Assembly (NCBI GenBank): GCA_018240425.1
Contig: JAFEFU010000018.1
Location: 81,061 to 145,060, forward strand
Direction of reading: 5' to 3'
DNA length: 64,000 nt
DNA from: Pseudomonadota bacterium
GTDB taxonomy: Bacteria > Pseudomonadota > Alphaproteobacteria > Rhodobacterales > Rhodobacteraceae
Under the pieces are notes generated by a model that had not been told where the DNA came from, did no database searches, and saw nothing but the letters and a program-made list of their open reading frames with translations. The position numbers and the translations under genes are program-made. Position 1 is the first letter of the stretch, and the number at the start of each line of letters is the position of its first letter. Positions 18,427 to 27,573 of the stretch are shown here, one piece after another.

Positions 18427-18726
18427 TCAGCAGGTGATGTCGAACCGCGCCTCGCCGGTGTCGCCGGGCATGCCGGTGATCATGCTGCCGGGAACCGCAC
18501 GGCAGCCGGTGGTGCGGGCGATGGCCTGCTCCATCAGCGCCGGGACCGGCGCCCGCTCGGCGCGGCCCAGATAGCCGAGGCGCACGACCTCGGCCCGGTC
18601 GTCCTTTTGAAAAACCACGAACTCTATCCCGCCGAGCGTGACCTGGTGGCGGGTCGCGCCGAAGAACTGCGGCGCGGGCGAGGCGCCGCAGGCGGCGAGG
18701 AACAGCAGGAGGGCAAGATGTTTCAT
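18427..18726 (-). CDS. Small putative lipoprotein
   Basis: A 99-residue protein with a short signal sequence and a lipobox (LLFLAAC, Cys at residue 13), so it is likely lipid-anchored in the periplasm. The mature part has no domain I know; it contains two further Cys (TTGCRAV and the terminal ITC) that could form a disulfide. It converges with the esterase gene, with one base between stops. Confidence 0.6.
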   Translation of the reverse strand: MKHLALLLFLAACGASPAPQFFGATRHQVTLGGIEFVVFQKDDRAEVVRLGYLGRAERAPVPALMEQAIARTTGCRAVPGSMITGMPGDTGEARFDITC

Positions 18727-18802
18727 GGCGCGAGGGTGGCCGCACCAAGGTTAACACCAGGTTAAGAACACCCGCCCGCGAGTGCCGCTATAGGCCCGCC
18801 CC

Positions 18803-19132
18803 TCAGCCCGGCGCCTGGTAGCGCGGCGCGAGGTTGCCGGCGCGCTGCTGGGCGGCAAGGAATTCGGCCGAGGTGAAGGCCTGCACCGTCTGCAGGTTCG
18901 CGACCGCCCCCGAGGCCCCGGCCACGAGAAGCGCGCCGACAAGGGCCTGGGCGTCGTCGGCGGTGACGATCATCAGGAAGTCGGTCTTGCCGGTGGTCAC
19001 CAGATATTGTTCGAGCCGCCCGCCCGCCGCCTCGATCAGCGGCGCGACCGCCTTCTGCCGGTCGCTGGGATGGGCCAGCATCCCCTTGGCCGCGGCCGAA
19101 GTGAAATTGCCGGTAATGATATAGCGTGCCAT
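18803..19132 (-). CDS. GYD-domain protein
   Basis: A 109-residue protein starting MARYIITGNFTSAAAKGM, with KTDFLMIVTADDAQAL in the middle. This is the pattern of the GYD family, small ferredoxin-like-fold proteins of unknown function. I chose the ATG at 19132 by the family N-terminus; the open frame upstream adds a Gly/Arg/Pro-rich tail typical of non-coding GC-rich DNA. It is alone, 75 bp from the lipoprotein gene. Confidence 0.7.
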   Translation of the reverse strand: MARYIITGNFTSAAAKGMLAHPSDRQKAVAPLIEAAGGRLEQYLVTTGKTDFLMIVTADDAQALVGALLVAGASGAVANLQTVQAFTSAEFLAAQQRAGNLAPRYQAPG

Positions 19133-19234
19133 TCGCGCCCCCCTGGCTGGCCGCGCGGCCGCCGCCGGACGGCCCGGCCCGCGACGGCGCGAGACTAGCA
19201 CGAATGGCGTGCCCCGGGGAGGGGCTGGCGCGGA

Positions 19235-20674
19235 CTATCCGTGCCGGACCATCACATGCCGCACGACCGAGTAATCCTCGAGCGCGTAGGCCGACAGATC
19301 CTTGCCATAGCCCGACTGCTTCAGCCCCCCGTGCGGCATCTCGTTGACCAGCATGAAATGGGTGTTGATCCAGGTGCAGCCATAGCGCAGCCGCGCCGCG
19401 GTGGCCATCGCGCGCCCCACGTCGCGGGTCCAGACCGACGAGGCCAGGCCGTAGTCGCTGTCGTTGGCCCAGCCGACCGCCTGATCGACCTCGGCGAAAG
19501 GCGTGACCGACACTACCGGGCCGAAGACCTCGCGCCGCACGATCTCGTCCTCCTGCCTGGCGCCGGCGATGACCGTCGGGCGGTAGTAGAAGCCGCCATC
19601 GCCCATCGTCGCGCCGCCGGTCGTCACCTCGACATGCGCCAGCTCGCGCGCGCGCTCGACGAAGCTCGCCACCCGGTCGCGCTGGCGCAGCGAGATCAGC
19701 GGGCCGATCTCGTTGGTCGTGTCGTCGGCGTTGCCCAGCCGGATGGTCGAGACGGCGGACGAAAGGTCGGCCACCAGCCGGTCATAGATCTTCCTGCCCG
19801 CATAGACCCGGCAGGCGGCGGTGCAGTCCTGGCCGGCGTTGTAATAGCCGAAGGCGCGCAGGCCCTCGACCACCGCGCCCACATCGGCATCGTCAAAGAC
19901 CACCACGGGCGCCTTGCCGCCCAGTTCCAGATGAGTGCGCTTGACCGACTTCGACGCGGCCTGAAGCATCTTCTTGCCGGTGGCGACATCGCCGGTCAGG
20001 CTGATCATGTCGACGCCGGGATGGTTGATGAGATAGTTGCCGACCGTCTCGCCCCGGCCCGGAAGGATGTTCACCACGCCCTCGGGCAGGACCTCGGCGA
20101 AGATGCGCGCCAGCTTCAGCGCACTCAGCGGCGTCTGCTCGGAGGGTTTGAAGACCACGGCGTTGCCCGCTCCGATCGCCGGGGCCAGCTTCCAGGCCAT
20201 CATCATCAGGGGATAGTTCCAGGGCGCGATCGAGGCCACCACGCCGACCGCGTCGCGGCGCACCATCGAGGTGTGGCCGGCCAGGTATTCGCCGGCGATC
20301 GCGCCGTGCTGGCAGCGCACCGCCCCGGCGAAGAAGCGGAAGCAGTCGACGACGGCCGGGATCTCGTCGTTCAGCGCCGCGTTGATCGGCTTGCCGCAGT
20401 TCAGGGCCTCGAGCGCGGCAAAGCCTTCGGCATCGCGCTCGATCCGGTCGGCGATGCGCAAGAGTGCGGCGGAACGCTCGGCGGGCGTGGTCCGCGCCCA
20501 GCCGTCGAAGGCCGCCCGCGCCGCAGTCACCGCCCGGTCGACCTGATCGGTCGAGGCCTCGGCCACCTCGAGGATCAGGGCGCCGGTGCGCGGGTTCAAG
20601 ACGCGCTCGCGCGTCTCCTGCCCCGGTTCCAGCGCCGCGCCGATCAGCAGGTCGGTGTCGATGTGAAGGGTCAT
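19235..20674 (-). CDS. Aldehyde dehydrogenase, gamma-aminobutyraldehyde/betaine-aldehyde type
   Basis: A 479-residue NAD(P)-dependent dehydrogenase. The catalytic glutamate lies in HLELGGKAP (about residue 247), the nucleophile cysteine in [11 protein letters not shown] (about residue 281), and the cofactor residues in [18 protein letters not shown]. Length and sequence fit the PatD / betaine aldehyde dehydrogenase branch. It follows the polyamine-type ABC permease by 12 bp in the same direction, which favours oxidation of 4-aminobutanal formed from putrescine, though betaine aldehyde cannot be excluded. Confidence 0.85.
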   Translation of the reverse strand: MTLHIDTDLLIGAALEPGQETRERVLNPRTGALILEVAEASTDQVDRAVTAARAAFDGWARTTPAERSAALLRIADRIERDAEGFAALEALNCGKPINAALNDEIPAVVDCFRFFAGAVRCQHGAIAGEYLAGHTSMVRRDAVGVVASIAPWNYPLMMMAWKLAPAIGAGNAVVFKPSEQTPLSALKLARIFAEVLPEGVVNILPGRGETVGNYLINHPGVDMISLTGDVATGKKMLQAASKSVKRTHLELGGKAPVVVFDDADVGAVVEGLRAFGYYNAGQDCTAACRVYAGRKIYDRLVADLSSAVSTIRLGNADDTTNEIGPLISLRQRDRVASFVERARELAHVEVTTGGATMGDGGFYYRPTVIAGARQEDEIVRREVFGPVVSVTPFAEVDQAVGWANDSDYGLASSVWTRDVGRAMATAARLRYGCTWINTHFMLVNEMPHGGLKQSGYGKDLSAYALEDYSVVRHVMVRHG

Positions 20675-20686
20675 GGCTTCATCCTT

Positions 20687-21493
20687 TCATTTGCCGCCGC
20701 CGGCGGTTTCCTCGCCGCCGCGGGTCAGGAAATAGGCGCCGAGGATCGGCAGGAAGGTGGCGGCGAAGACGACGATCGCCACCACGTTCGTGACCGGCCG
20801 CTGGCGCGGGCGCACCAGCTCGTCCAGCATCCAGATCGGCAGGGTCTTCTGCTGCCCGGCGGTGAAGGTGGTGACGATCACCTCGTCGAACGACAGCGCA
20901 AAGGCCAGCATCCCCCCCGCGAGCAGCGCGGAGCCGAGGTTGGGCAGGATCACATGGCGGAAGGTCTGGAAGGCGTTCGCACCCAGGTCGGCCGAGGCCT
21001 CGAGCATCGAGGCACCCATCCGGCGAAAGCGCGCGACGGCATTGTTGTAGACGATGACGATGCAGAAGGTCGCGTGGCCCAGGACGATGGTCCAGGTCGA
21101 GAAGGGCACGTCGCCCATCGCGAAGGCGGCGCGCAGGGACATGCCGGTGATGATGCCGGGCAGCGCGATGGGCAAGACGATCAGCAGCGATATGGCGTCG
21201 CGCCCGAAGAAGCGCGCCCGCGCCATCGCCGCGGCACACAGCGTGCCAAGCACCAGCGCCAGCCCCGCGGCCATCCCCGCGACCTTCAGGGACAGCCACA
21301 GGGGCGGCCAGATGTCGGCGCGGTTCCAGGCGACGGCGAACCATTCGGTCGTCAGGCCGGGCGGCGGGAACTGATAGGACTTTTCCTCGGTGGTGAAGGC
21401 GTAGAGGAAGATCAGCAGGATCGGCAGGTGCAGGAACAGAAGCCCGAAGGCGGCCCCGGCCGACAGCAGGAACGGCGGGCGGTCAGAGCGCAT
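20687..21493 (-). CDS. Polyamine-type ABC transporter permease (PotC/PotI-like)
   Basis: A 268-residue inner-membrane protein with six hydrophobic segments. The EAA loop that docks the ATPase is [20 protein letters not shown] (about residues 164-183), and [12 protein letters not shown] is the usual sequence of PotC/PotI proteins. It overlaps the upstream permease gene by 11 bp. With PotB-like, ATPase and binding protein it makes a complete importer for putrescine or spermidine. Confidence 0.88.
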   Translation of the reverse strand: MRSDRPPFLLSAGAAFGLLFLHLPILLIFLYAFTTEEKSYQFPPPGLTTEWFAVAWNRADIWPPLWLSLKVAGMAAGLALVLGTLCAAAMARARFFGRDAISLLIVLPIALPGIITGMSLRAAFAMGDVPFSTWTIVLGHATFCIVIVYNNAVARFRRMGASMLEASADLGANAFQTFRHVILPNLGSALLAGGMLAFALSFDEVIVTTFTAGQQKTLPIWMLDELVRPRQRPVTNVVAIVVFAATFLPILGAYFLTRGGEETAGGGK

Positions 21494-22406
21494 CGAAGGC
21501 CCCCAGTTTCCGGGCCACCGTCAGGTAGGCCAGCATGATGAGGATCGGGATGACCGCGAAGGCGGCGGCCAGCGGGATGTTGCCGGCGGTGCCTTGCAGC
21601 GAATAGACCGCCTGGCCGATGAAATAGCGCGAGGAGCCGACGATCGAGGGGATGATGTAGTCGCCCAAGGTCAGCGAGAAGGTGAAGATCGAGCCGGCGA
21701 CGATGCCGGGCAGCGCAAGGGGCAGGATCACGCTCCACAGGGTGCGCAGGCCGCCCGCCCCGAGATCGGCCGAAGCTTCCAGCATCGAGGTCGGCACCCG
21801 CTCGAGCGCCGCCTGCATCGGCAGGATCATGTAGGGCAGCCAGACATAGACGAACACGAGGAAGGTGCCGATGTAGCTGGTCGACAGGGAATTGCCGCCG
21901 ATCACCGGCAGGGCCAGAAGCGCGTCCAGCACCGACCCCGCCCCGATGCCGCCCGCCGCCCAGGTCACGATCCCCTCCTTGGCGAGGATCAGCTTCCAGG
22001 CATAGACCTTGACCAGATAGGACGACCACAGGGGCAGCATCACGCCCAGGTAGAAGACCGGCTTCCAGCGCCCCCTGGCATGACGGGCCGCGACATAGGC
22101 CACCGGAAAGGCCAGGACCGCCGCCGCCAGCGTCACCGCCGCCGCCATCGTCACCGTCCTGACGATCACGTCGAAGTTCTGCGGCAGGACCAGCTCGCCA
22201 TAGGTCTTGAGCGTGAACTGCCGCACGATGGTGCCGGAGAACTCGTCGATCGAATAGAAGCTCTGCCACAGGAGCGCGAACAGCGAGCCGACATAGACCA
22301 CGCCCAGCCACAGCAGAGGCGGCGCGAGCAGGACCGCAAGCAGAAGCCGCGGCCGCCTCCAGAAAAGCGTGCTGAGCCGCCCGGCGATGCCTTCGGCCCC
22401 GTTCAT
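21483..22406 (-). CDS. Polyamine-type ABC transporter permease (PotB/PotH-like)
   Basis: A 307-residue inner-membrane protein with six or seven hydrophobic segments and the EAA loop [20 protein letters not shown] at about residues 218-237. [14 protein letters not shown] is typical of PotB/PotH. The ATG at 22406 overlaps the stop of the ATPase gene as ATGA; a longer frame upstream is only a shadow of that gene. Membrane partner of the next permease. Confidence 0.88.
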   Translation of the reverse strand: MNGAEGIAGRLSTLFWRRPRLLLAVLLAPPLLWLGVVYVGSLFALLWQSFYSIDEFSGTIVRQFTLKTYGELVLPQNFDVIVRTVTMAAAVTLAAAVLAFPVAYVAARHARGRWKPVFYLGVMLPLWSSYLVKVYAWKLILAKEGIVTWAAGGIGAGSVLDALLALPVIGGNSLSTSYIGTFLVFVYVWLPYMILPMQAALERVPTSMLEASADLGAGGLRTLWSVILPLALPGIVAGSIFTFSLTLGDYIIPSIVGSSRYFIGQAVYSLQGTAGNIPLAAAFAVIPILIMLAYLTVARKLGAFDAL

Positions 22407-23437
22407 TCCGACCCCATCAGATGCAGGGCGGCGGCGTCCCAGCCCAGGCCGACCTCGGCGCCCACGTCCGGCACCGCGCGCCCTGCCGGGACCAGAACCG
22501 CGATGTCTGCCTCGTCGGCCCCCGGGCGTCCCGGCGCCCCGGCGGCGACCGTCAGCCGGGTGCCCGCCCCCAGGTAGCGCGCTCCCGTCACCCGGCCGCG
22601 CAGCCCGCCCGTCTCGGTCAGCCGGATCGCCTCGGGGCGCAGGCTCGCCCATTCGGCCGGTCCGCCCAGTGCGCGGGTCCGCTCGGGCGGCAGCACGTTG
22701 GACGAGCCGACGAAATCGGCGACAAAGCGCGTGGCGGGGCGCTCGTAGATCTCGGCCGGCGGGCCGACCTGGACGATGCGGCCCTGGTTGAAGACCGCCA
22801 CCCGGTCGGCCATGCTGAGCGCCTCGCCCTGATCGTGAGTGACGAAGACAAACGTGATTCCAAGGCGTTGCTGAAGGTTCTTCAGCTCGTCCTGCATCGC
22901 CTCGCGGAGTTTCAGGTCAAGCGCGCCCAGAGGCTCGTCGAGCAGGAGAACCCGCGGCTCGTTGACCAGCGCGCGGGCCAGCGCCACCCGCTGCCTCTGC
23001 CCGCCCGACAGGGCGGCGGGCTTGCGCTCGCCGAAGCCGTCAAGCTTGACAAGTGCCAGCATCTCGTCGGCCCGTGCATGGCGGGCGCGGCGATCGACGC
23101 CTCTGACCATCAGCCCGTAGGCGACATTGTCGCGCACCGACATGTGCGGAAAGAGCGCGTAATCCTGAAAGACCGTGTTGACGCTGCGCCTGTTGGGCGG
23201 GATCGCACCCGAATTCTCGCCGAAGATCCGCACTTCGCCGGCGGTCGGCGCCTCGAAGCCCGAGATCAGCCTGAGGCAGGTGGTCTTGCCCGACCCCGAC
23301 GGCCCGAGCATCGCGAAGAACGAACCTTCGGCAATCGCGAGGTCGACCTGATCGACCGCCCTGATCGGTTGGGACGGCGGGCCGAAATGGCGCGAGACGG
23401 CGCGGAATTCGACCGCTGGTATGGCTGATGAGGTCAT
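22403..23437 (-). CDS. Polyamine-type ABC transporter ATP-binding protein
   Basis: A 344-residue ATPase. Walker A is GPSGSGKTT, the Q-loop lies in VFQDYALFPHM, the signature is LSGGQRQRVALARAL, Walker B is VLLLDEPLGALD and the switch histidine is in FVTHDQGEAL. The last 90 residues form the TOBE-type regulatory extension (LRPEAIRL) found in PotA/PotG. I used the ATG at 23437; a TTG four codons earlier is possible. It lies 72 bp downstream of the binding-protein gene. Confidence 0.9.
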   Translation of the reverse strand: MTSSAIPAVEFRAVSRHFGPPSQPIRAVDQVDLAIAEGSFFAMLGPSGSGKTTCLRLISGFEAPTAGEVRIFGENSGAIPPNRRSVNTVFQDYALFPHMSVRDNVAYGLMVRGVDRRARHARADEMLALVKLDGFGERKPAALSGGQRQRVALARALVNEPRVLLLDEPLGALDLKLREAMQDELKNLQQRLGITFVFVTHDQGEALSMADRVAVFNQGRIVQVGPPAEIYERPATRFVADFVGSSNVLPPERTRALGGPAEWASLRPEAIRLTETGGLRGRVTGARYLGAGTRLTVAAGAPGRPGADEADIAVLVPAGRAVPDVGAEVGLGWDAAALHLMGSE

Positions 23438-23509
23438 GGCAAGATCCAAGCGTCCCCCGGCGCAGAGGCCGGGGGTGGGGTGGGTCGGAAAGGGATCGGT
23501 CTCCGGCGG

Positions 23510-24664
23510 TCAGCGCCCGCCGATCACGCCGATATAGTCGGAAACCCAGCGGTAGTAGGGCACACAGGCGCCCTCGCCCAACGAGCAGTTGGCGACCGGC
23601 GTGGTCCAGAAGCGGATCTTGTCGAACTCGTCCATGCCGTTCGCCGTGCAGCCTTCCTTGGTCTGCATCCCCGACTTGTCGGTGCAGGCCTCGGGGACCA
23701 CCGGGTTCGAGCCGAACCAGACCGAGAGGTCGGATTGCAGGTTCGAGTTCAGCGTATGCTCCATCCACTTGTAGGCGCAGTTCGGATGGGCGGCGTCGGC
23801 CTCCATCATCGTCGTGTCGGCCCAGCCGGTCGCGCCTTCCTCGGGGATGGTCGAGGCGATGGGCTGCTTGTCGGCGACCAGCAGGTTCACCTGGAAGGGC
23901 CACGAGCCCGACACCACCACGCCCTCGTTCTTGAAGTCATCGACCTGGATCATCGCGTCGTGCCAGTAGCGGCCGATCAGCTCGCGCTGGCCGCGCAGCA
24001 GGTCGAGCGCCGCCTTGTACTGGTCCTCGTTCAGCTCGTAGGGGTTCTTGATCCCCAACTCGGGCTTGTGGGCCATCAGATAGAGGGCGGCGTCGGCGAT
24101 GTAGATCGGCCCGTCATAGGCCTGCACCCTGCCCTTGTTCGACTTGCCGTCGGGCAGCTTCTGCTCCTCGAACACCACCGACCAGCTTTTCGGCGGCTCC
24201 TTGAAGACCTTGGTGTTGTACATCAGCACGTTCGGCCCCCACTGGTAGGGCACGCCGTAATGGACGCCGCCCACCGTGAACCAGGGGCCGTCCTGCAGGC
24301 GCTTGTCCACCTTGTTCCACGAGGGGATGAGGTCGGTGTTGATCGGCTGGACCCGCTTGCCGGCCACCAGCCGCAGCGAGGCGTCGCCCGAGGCGGTCAC
24401 GAGGTCGAAGCCGCCCTCGTTCATCAGGGCCACCATCTCGTCGGAGGTGTTCGCGGTCTTGACGTTGACCTTGCAGCCGGTGTCCTTCTCGAACTTCGTC
24501 ACCCAGTCATAGGCCTTGTCGCTGTCGCCGCGCTCGACGTAGCCGGGCCAGGCGACGATGTTCAGCTGTCCCTCGCCGTCGCCGACCGCGGTCATCTCGG
24601 CATTGGCGAGGCCGGTTCCGGCCAGGGCAAGAACGGTCGTCGAGATCAGAAGTCTTTTCAGCAT
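23510..24664 (-). CDS. Periplasmic polyamine-type substrate-binding protein
   Basis: A 384-residue secreted protein with a signal peptide (MLKRLLISTTVLALAGTGLANA, cleavage near residue 22). LNIVAWPGYVERG at the start of the mature part is the PotD/PotF pattern, and GVPYQWGPNVLMYNTKVF is also conserved in the family. Four cysteines near the C-terminus may form disulfides. It is the first gene of the transporter block, with a LysR gene upstream on the same strand. Putrescine or spermidine are the likely ligands. Confidence 0.87.
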   Translation of the reverse strand: MLKRLLISTTVLALAGTGLANAEMTAVGDGEGQLNIVAWPGYVERGDSDKAYDWVTKFEKDTGCKVNVKTANTSDEMVALMNEGGFDLVTASGDASLRLVAGKRVQPINTDLIPSWNKVDKRLQDGPWFTVGGVHYGVPYQWGPNVLMYNTKVFKEPPKSWSVVFEEQKLPDGKSNKGRVQAYDGPIYIADAALYLMAHKPELGIKNPYELNEDQYKAALDLLRGQRELIGRYWHDAMIQVDDFKNEGVVVSGSWPFQVNLLVADKQPIASTIPEEGATGWADTTMMEADAAHPNCAYKWMEHTLNSNLQSDLSVWFGSNPVVPEACTDKSGMQTKEGCTANGMDEFDKIRFWTTPVANCSLGEGACVPYYRWVSDYIGVIGGR

Positions 24665-24763
24665 GGTTCGCTCCCCTTTGAACGCAGGCATCATGGCCGG
24701 GCGGGCGGCAGGTCCGCCTTCATGGGCAACAGACTGCGGCCAGGGCCAAGCTTTCGCAATATC

Positions 24764-24791
24764 AAAAGGCAGAAACGTGATATCTGCTTTT
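24764..24791 (-). terminator. Hairpin with T-run after the lysR gene
   Basis: On the minus strand AAAAGCAGA pairs with TCTGCCTTTT across a nine-base loop, and the right arm runs into TTTTGATATT. It lies 18 bases after the LysR stop and upstream of the binding-protein gene, so it could end the lysR transcript or serve as an operator for the transporter. One base is bulged. Confidence 0.45.
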
Positions 24792-24808
24792 CCGATATGT
24801 CAGGCCGC

Positions 24809-25711
24809 TCAGCGGTCGCCGACCGAACCCTGGGCGGCGCGGATGAAGTTGCGCGCCACCGGCGACAGGGGCGCGCCCTTGCGCCAGACCAGGCCGACCT
24901 GGACCGACGGCAGGTCGCCCGACACGTCGCGGATCTCGATCCGGTCGCCCTCGAGCGACCAGGGCCGGTAGACCAGCGTGGGCAAGAGCGCCACCCCGGC
25001 CCCGGTCGCCACCAGGCTGCGCACCGCCTCGACCGAGCGGGTGCGGAAGGCGATCTCGGGGCGCACCGACAGCGCCGCCATCATCTGCCGGGTGGATTCC
25101 TCGATCTCGTCCACGGTCAGCGCGATCAGGCTTTCGCCGGCCAGATCGTCGAGCGAGATGGCCTCGGCCGCGTTCAGCCGGTGGCCGGTGGGCAGCCACA
25201 GCCGGTAGGGTGAGACCAGAAGCGATTCGACCTGCATCGCGGCCCGGTCACGGATCGACGAGGTGAGAAGCACCGCAACGTCAAGCTCGCCCCCGATCAG
25301 CAGGTGCTGAAGATAGTCGGCCGTATCCTCGACCGCCGACAGGTCGATCCTGGGAAAGGCACGGCGAAACCGTGACAGCAGGTCTGACAGGACGTAGCCG
25401 GCCACCAGCGAGGTGACGCCCAGCGACAGCCGCCCGGTCAGGTCGCCCTCCTCCTCGCGGAAGGCCATGCGGGCGGTGGAGACATCGCCGAGGATCTGGC
25501 TGGCGTGGCGCAGGAACAGCGATCCCTTGTGGGTCAGCTCCAGCCCCCGTGCCCGGCGCTCGAACAGCACGACGCCCAAGTCGTCTTCCAGCGACTGGAT
25601 CGCCTCGGTCACCGAGGATTGCGAGATCGACAGCGCCCGCGCCGCGCCCGAGACGCTGGCCTGCTCGGCGGCGGCGACGAAGAATTGCAGCTGGCGAAGG
25701 GTGAAGGCCAT
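24809..25711 (-). CDS. LysR-family transcriptional regulator
   Basis: A 300-residue regulator. The winged helix-turn-helix is at the N-terminus (LRQLQFFVAAAEQASVSGAARALSIS in two parts, then SVTEAIQSLEDDLGVVLFER), followed by the periplasmic-binding-protein-like effector domain from about residue 90. It is transcribed in the same direction as the polyamine transporter genes that follow after 144 bp, so it is the natural candidate to control them, which is inference from position. Confidence 0.85.
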   Translation of the reverse strand: MAFTLRQLQFFVAAAEQASVSGAARALSISQSSVTEAIQSLEDDLGVVLFERRARGLELTHKGSLFLRHASQILGDVSTARMAFREEEGDLTGRLSLGVTSLVAGYVLSDLLSRFRRAFPRIDLSAVEDTADYLQHLLIGGELDVAVLLTSSIRDRAAMQVESLLVSPYRLWLPTGHRLNAAEAISLDDLAGESLIALTVDEIEESTRQMMAALSVRPEIAFRTRSVEAVRSLVATGAGVALLPTLVYRPWSLEGDRIEIRDVSGDLPSVQVGLVWRKGAPLSPVARNFIRAAQGSVGDR

Positions 25712-25803
25712 GCCGCATCTCTGCGCGCCTGCCGGCCCGCGTCAACTGCCTGCCGCGCGCCGTCATTTTGCCATTGTGCCACGGGGCGATTTGTGAAGGT
25801 TTC

Positions 25804-25821
25804 ATGACACTTTTGTAACAG
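25804..25821 (-). promoter_or_regulatory. PHO-box-like PhoB site
   Basis: Read on the minus strand the site is CTGTTAC-AAAA-GTGTCAT, two 7-bp repeats separated by four A, close to the alphaproteobacterial PHO box (CTGTCAT-N4-CTGTCAT); a weaker third repeat follows with the same 11-bp period. It lies 26 bp before the TTG of the Na/Pi cotransporter gene but points towards lysR, so which gene it serves is uncertain. Confidence 0.45.
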
Positions 25822-25847
25822 CAGCCGCGAATCAGGAGAACGAGTCC

Positions 25848-27518
25848 TTGCCCGAGAACACACCGATCCTGTTCGTCATCCATGTCGCGGGCGCGGCGGC
25901 GCTGTTGATCTGGGCGGTCAGGCTGGTCAGGACCGGGGTCGAGCGGGGCTGGTCGGTCCAGTTGCGCCGCTGGCTGCGGCGCGGCAATGAAAACCGGCTT
26001 CTGGCCGCCGCCGCCGGCACCGGGGCGACGATGGTCCTGCAAAGCTCGACCGCGGTGGCCGTCCTGGTGGCGAATTTTGCCGCCGCCGGCACCCTGACCG
26101 GCGAGGCGGGAACGGCGGTGATGCTGGGCTCGTTCCTCGGGTCGGCCATTGTCACCCAGATCCTCGTGACGCCCGCGACCTGGCTGGTGCCGGTCCTTCT
26201 GCTGGCGGGGGTGACGATCTTCCAGCGCTCGCAGCAGCGGGAATGGCGGATGGCCGGGCGCAGCCTGATCGGGCTGGGGCTGATCTTCGTGGCCCTCGGG
26301 ATGATGCTGGCCGCGACCGAGCCACTGGCGAAGGCGCAGGGGCTGACCGCGGTCATGGCCTATCTCGGCGGCGACCCGGTGACGGCCTTCGCCATCGGCG
26401 CGGTCTTCACCTGGGCGGTGCAGTCGTCGGTCACGTCGGTCCTGCTGGTGGTGACGCTGGCCCAGACCGGGGTGATGCCGGTCGCGGCGGGCGCGGCGAT
26501 GGTGCTGGGGGCCAACCTCGGCTCGTCGATGAACGGGCTGACCCTGACGCTCGGCTCCGGGCTCGAGGCGCGGCGGATGATCCTGGCCAACCTGGCGGTG
26601 CGGGGCGGCGGGGCGGCGGTCGCTCTCCTGACCCTGGCGCTGGCGCGGCCCTCGTTCGACGCCCTGGGGCCGACCCCGGCGCGACAGGTGCTGAACCTGC
26701 ATCTCCTGTTCAACCTGGCGCTTCTCGTCCTCGCCCTGCCCGTCACCGGCCCCCTGATGCGGGCCGCGCGCCGTCTGGTCGCGGCCCCGGCGGTGGCGAC
26801 CCGCCTTGACCGGGTGTCGGCGCTGGACCCGGCGACGCTCGACCAGCCGGCACGCGCGCTTTCCGCCGCGACGCGCGAGATCCTCGTCATGGGCGAAGGG
26901 GTCGAGGCGATGCTGCGCGCGATCATGGGCCTTTACCGCACCTGGGACGAAAGCGCGGCCGACGCCATCCGCCTGAAGGAGGAGGATGTCGACCGCATCC
27001 ATCTCGAGACCAAGCTGTTCCTCGCCCGGCTGCAACGCACCAATCTTGACGAGACATCCGAGCGGCGGGTGCTGGGGCTGGCCGAGATGGGCGCCAATCT
27101 CGAAAGCGCCGCCAACGTCATCGCGCAATCGATGCTGCCCCTGGCGCGCCGGCTGGATCAGGAAGGGGTGACATTCTCGGAAACCGGCTTCGCCGAAGTC
27201 AATGACTTCCACGACCGGGTGCTGGCCAACGCCCAGGCGGCGCTGAACGTGGTGATGACGCTGAACCCCGATGCCGCCCGTGCCCTCGTCGCCGAAAAGG
27301 ACCAGGTGCGCGACATCGAGCAGGGGCTGCAACGCTCGCACCTCGAGCGGTTGAAGGAAGGGCGCGTCGAATCGATCGAGACCTCGAACATCCATCAGGA
27401 GACGCTGCGCGCCCTGAAACAGGTGAACGCCGCCGTCACCCAGGTCGCCTATCCGATCCTGGCGGAAACCGGCGACCTGCTGGGCAGCCGGCTGTCGCAC
27501 AACCGGCAGGCGGGCTGA
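25848..27518 (+). CDS. Na+/phosphate cotransporter family protein with PhoU-like domain
   Basis: A 556-residue protein. Residues 1-300 hold eight or nine hydrophobic segments with two QSS motifs (VLQSSTAVAV near residue 64 and AVQSSVTSVL near 191), the hallmark of Na/Pi cotransporters (NptA/YjbB). Residues about 330-550 form a cytosolic helical PhoU-like domain (EGVEAMLRAIMGLY ... NDFHDRVLANAQAAL). The start is TTG at 25848 after AGGAGAACGAG; no nearby ATG fits. The family moves phosphate, often outward in bacteria. A PHO-box-like sequence lies just upstream. Confidence 0.87.
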   Translation: MPENTPILFVIHVAGAAALLIWAVRLVRTGVERGWSVQLRRWLRRGNENRLLAAAAGTGATMVLQSSTAVAVLVANFAAAGTLTGEAGTAVMLGSFLGSAIVTQILVTPATWLVPVLLLAGVTIFQRSQQREWRMAGRSLIGLGLIFVALGMMLAATEPLAKAQGLTAVMAYLGGDPVTAFAIGAVFTWAVQSSVTSVLLVVTLAQTGVMPVAAGAAMVLGANLGSSMNGLTLTLGSGLEARRMILANLAVRGGGAAVALLTLALARPSFDALGPTPARQVLNLHLLFNLALLVLALPVTGPLMRAARRLVAAPAVATRLDRVSALDPATLDQPARALSAATREILVMGEGVEAMLRAIMGLYRTWDESAADAIRLKEEDVDRIHLETKLFLARLQRTNLDETSERRVLGLAEMGANLESAANVIAQSMLPLARRLDQEGVTFSETGFAEVNDFHDRVLANAQAALNVVMTLNPDAARALVAEKDQVRDIEQGLQRSHLERLKEGRVESIETSNIHQETLRALKQVNAAVTQVAYPILAETGDLLGSRLSHNRQAG

Positions 27519-27573
27519 CTGGACCGGACCGCCTGGCGCGCCTGGCGACCACGCCGCGCCCGGCCCCCGCCCG

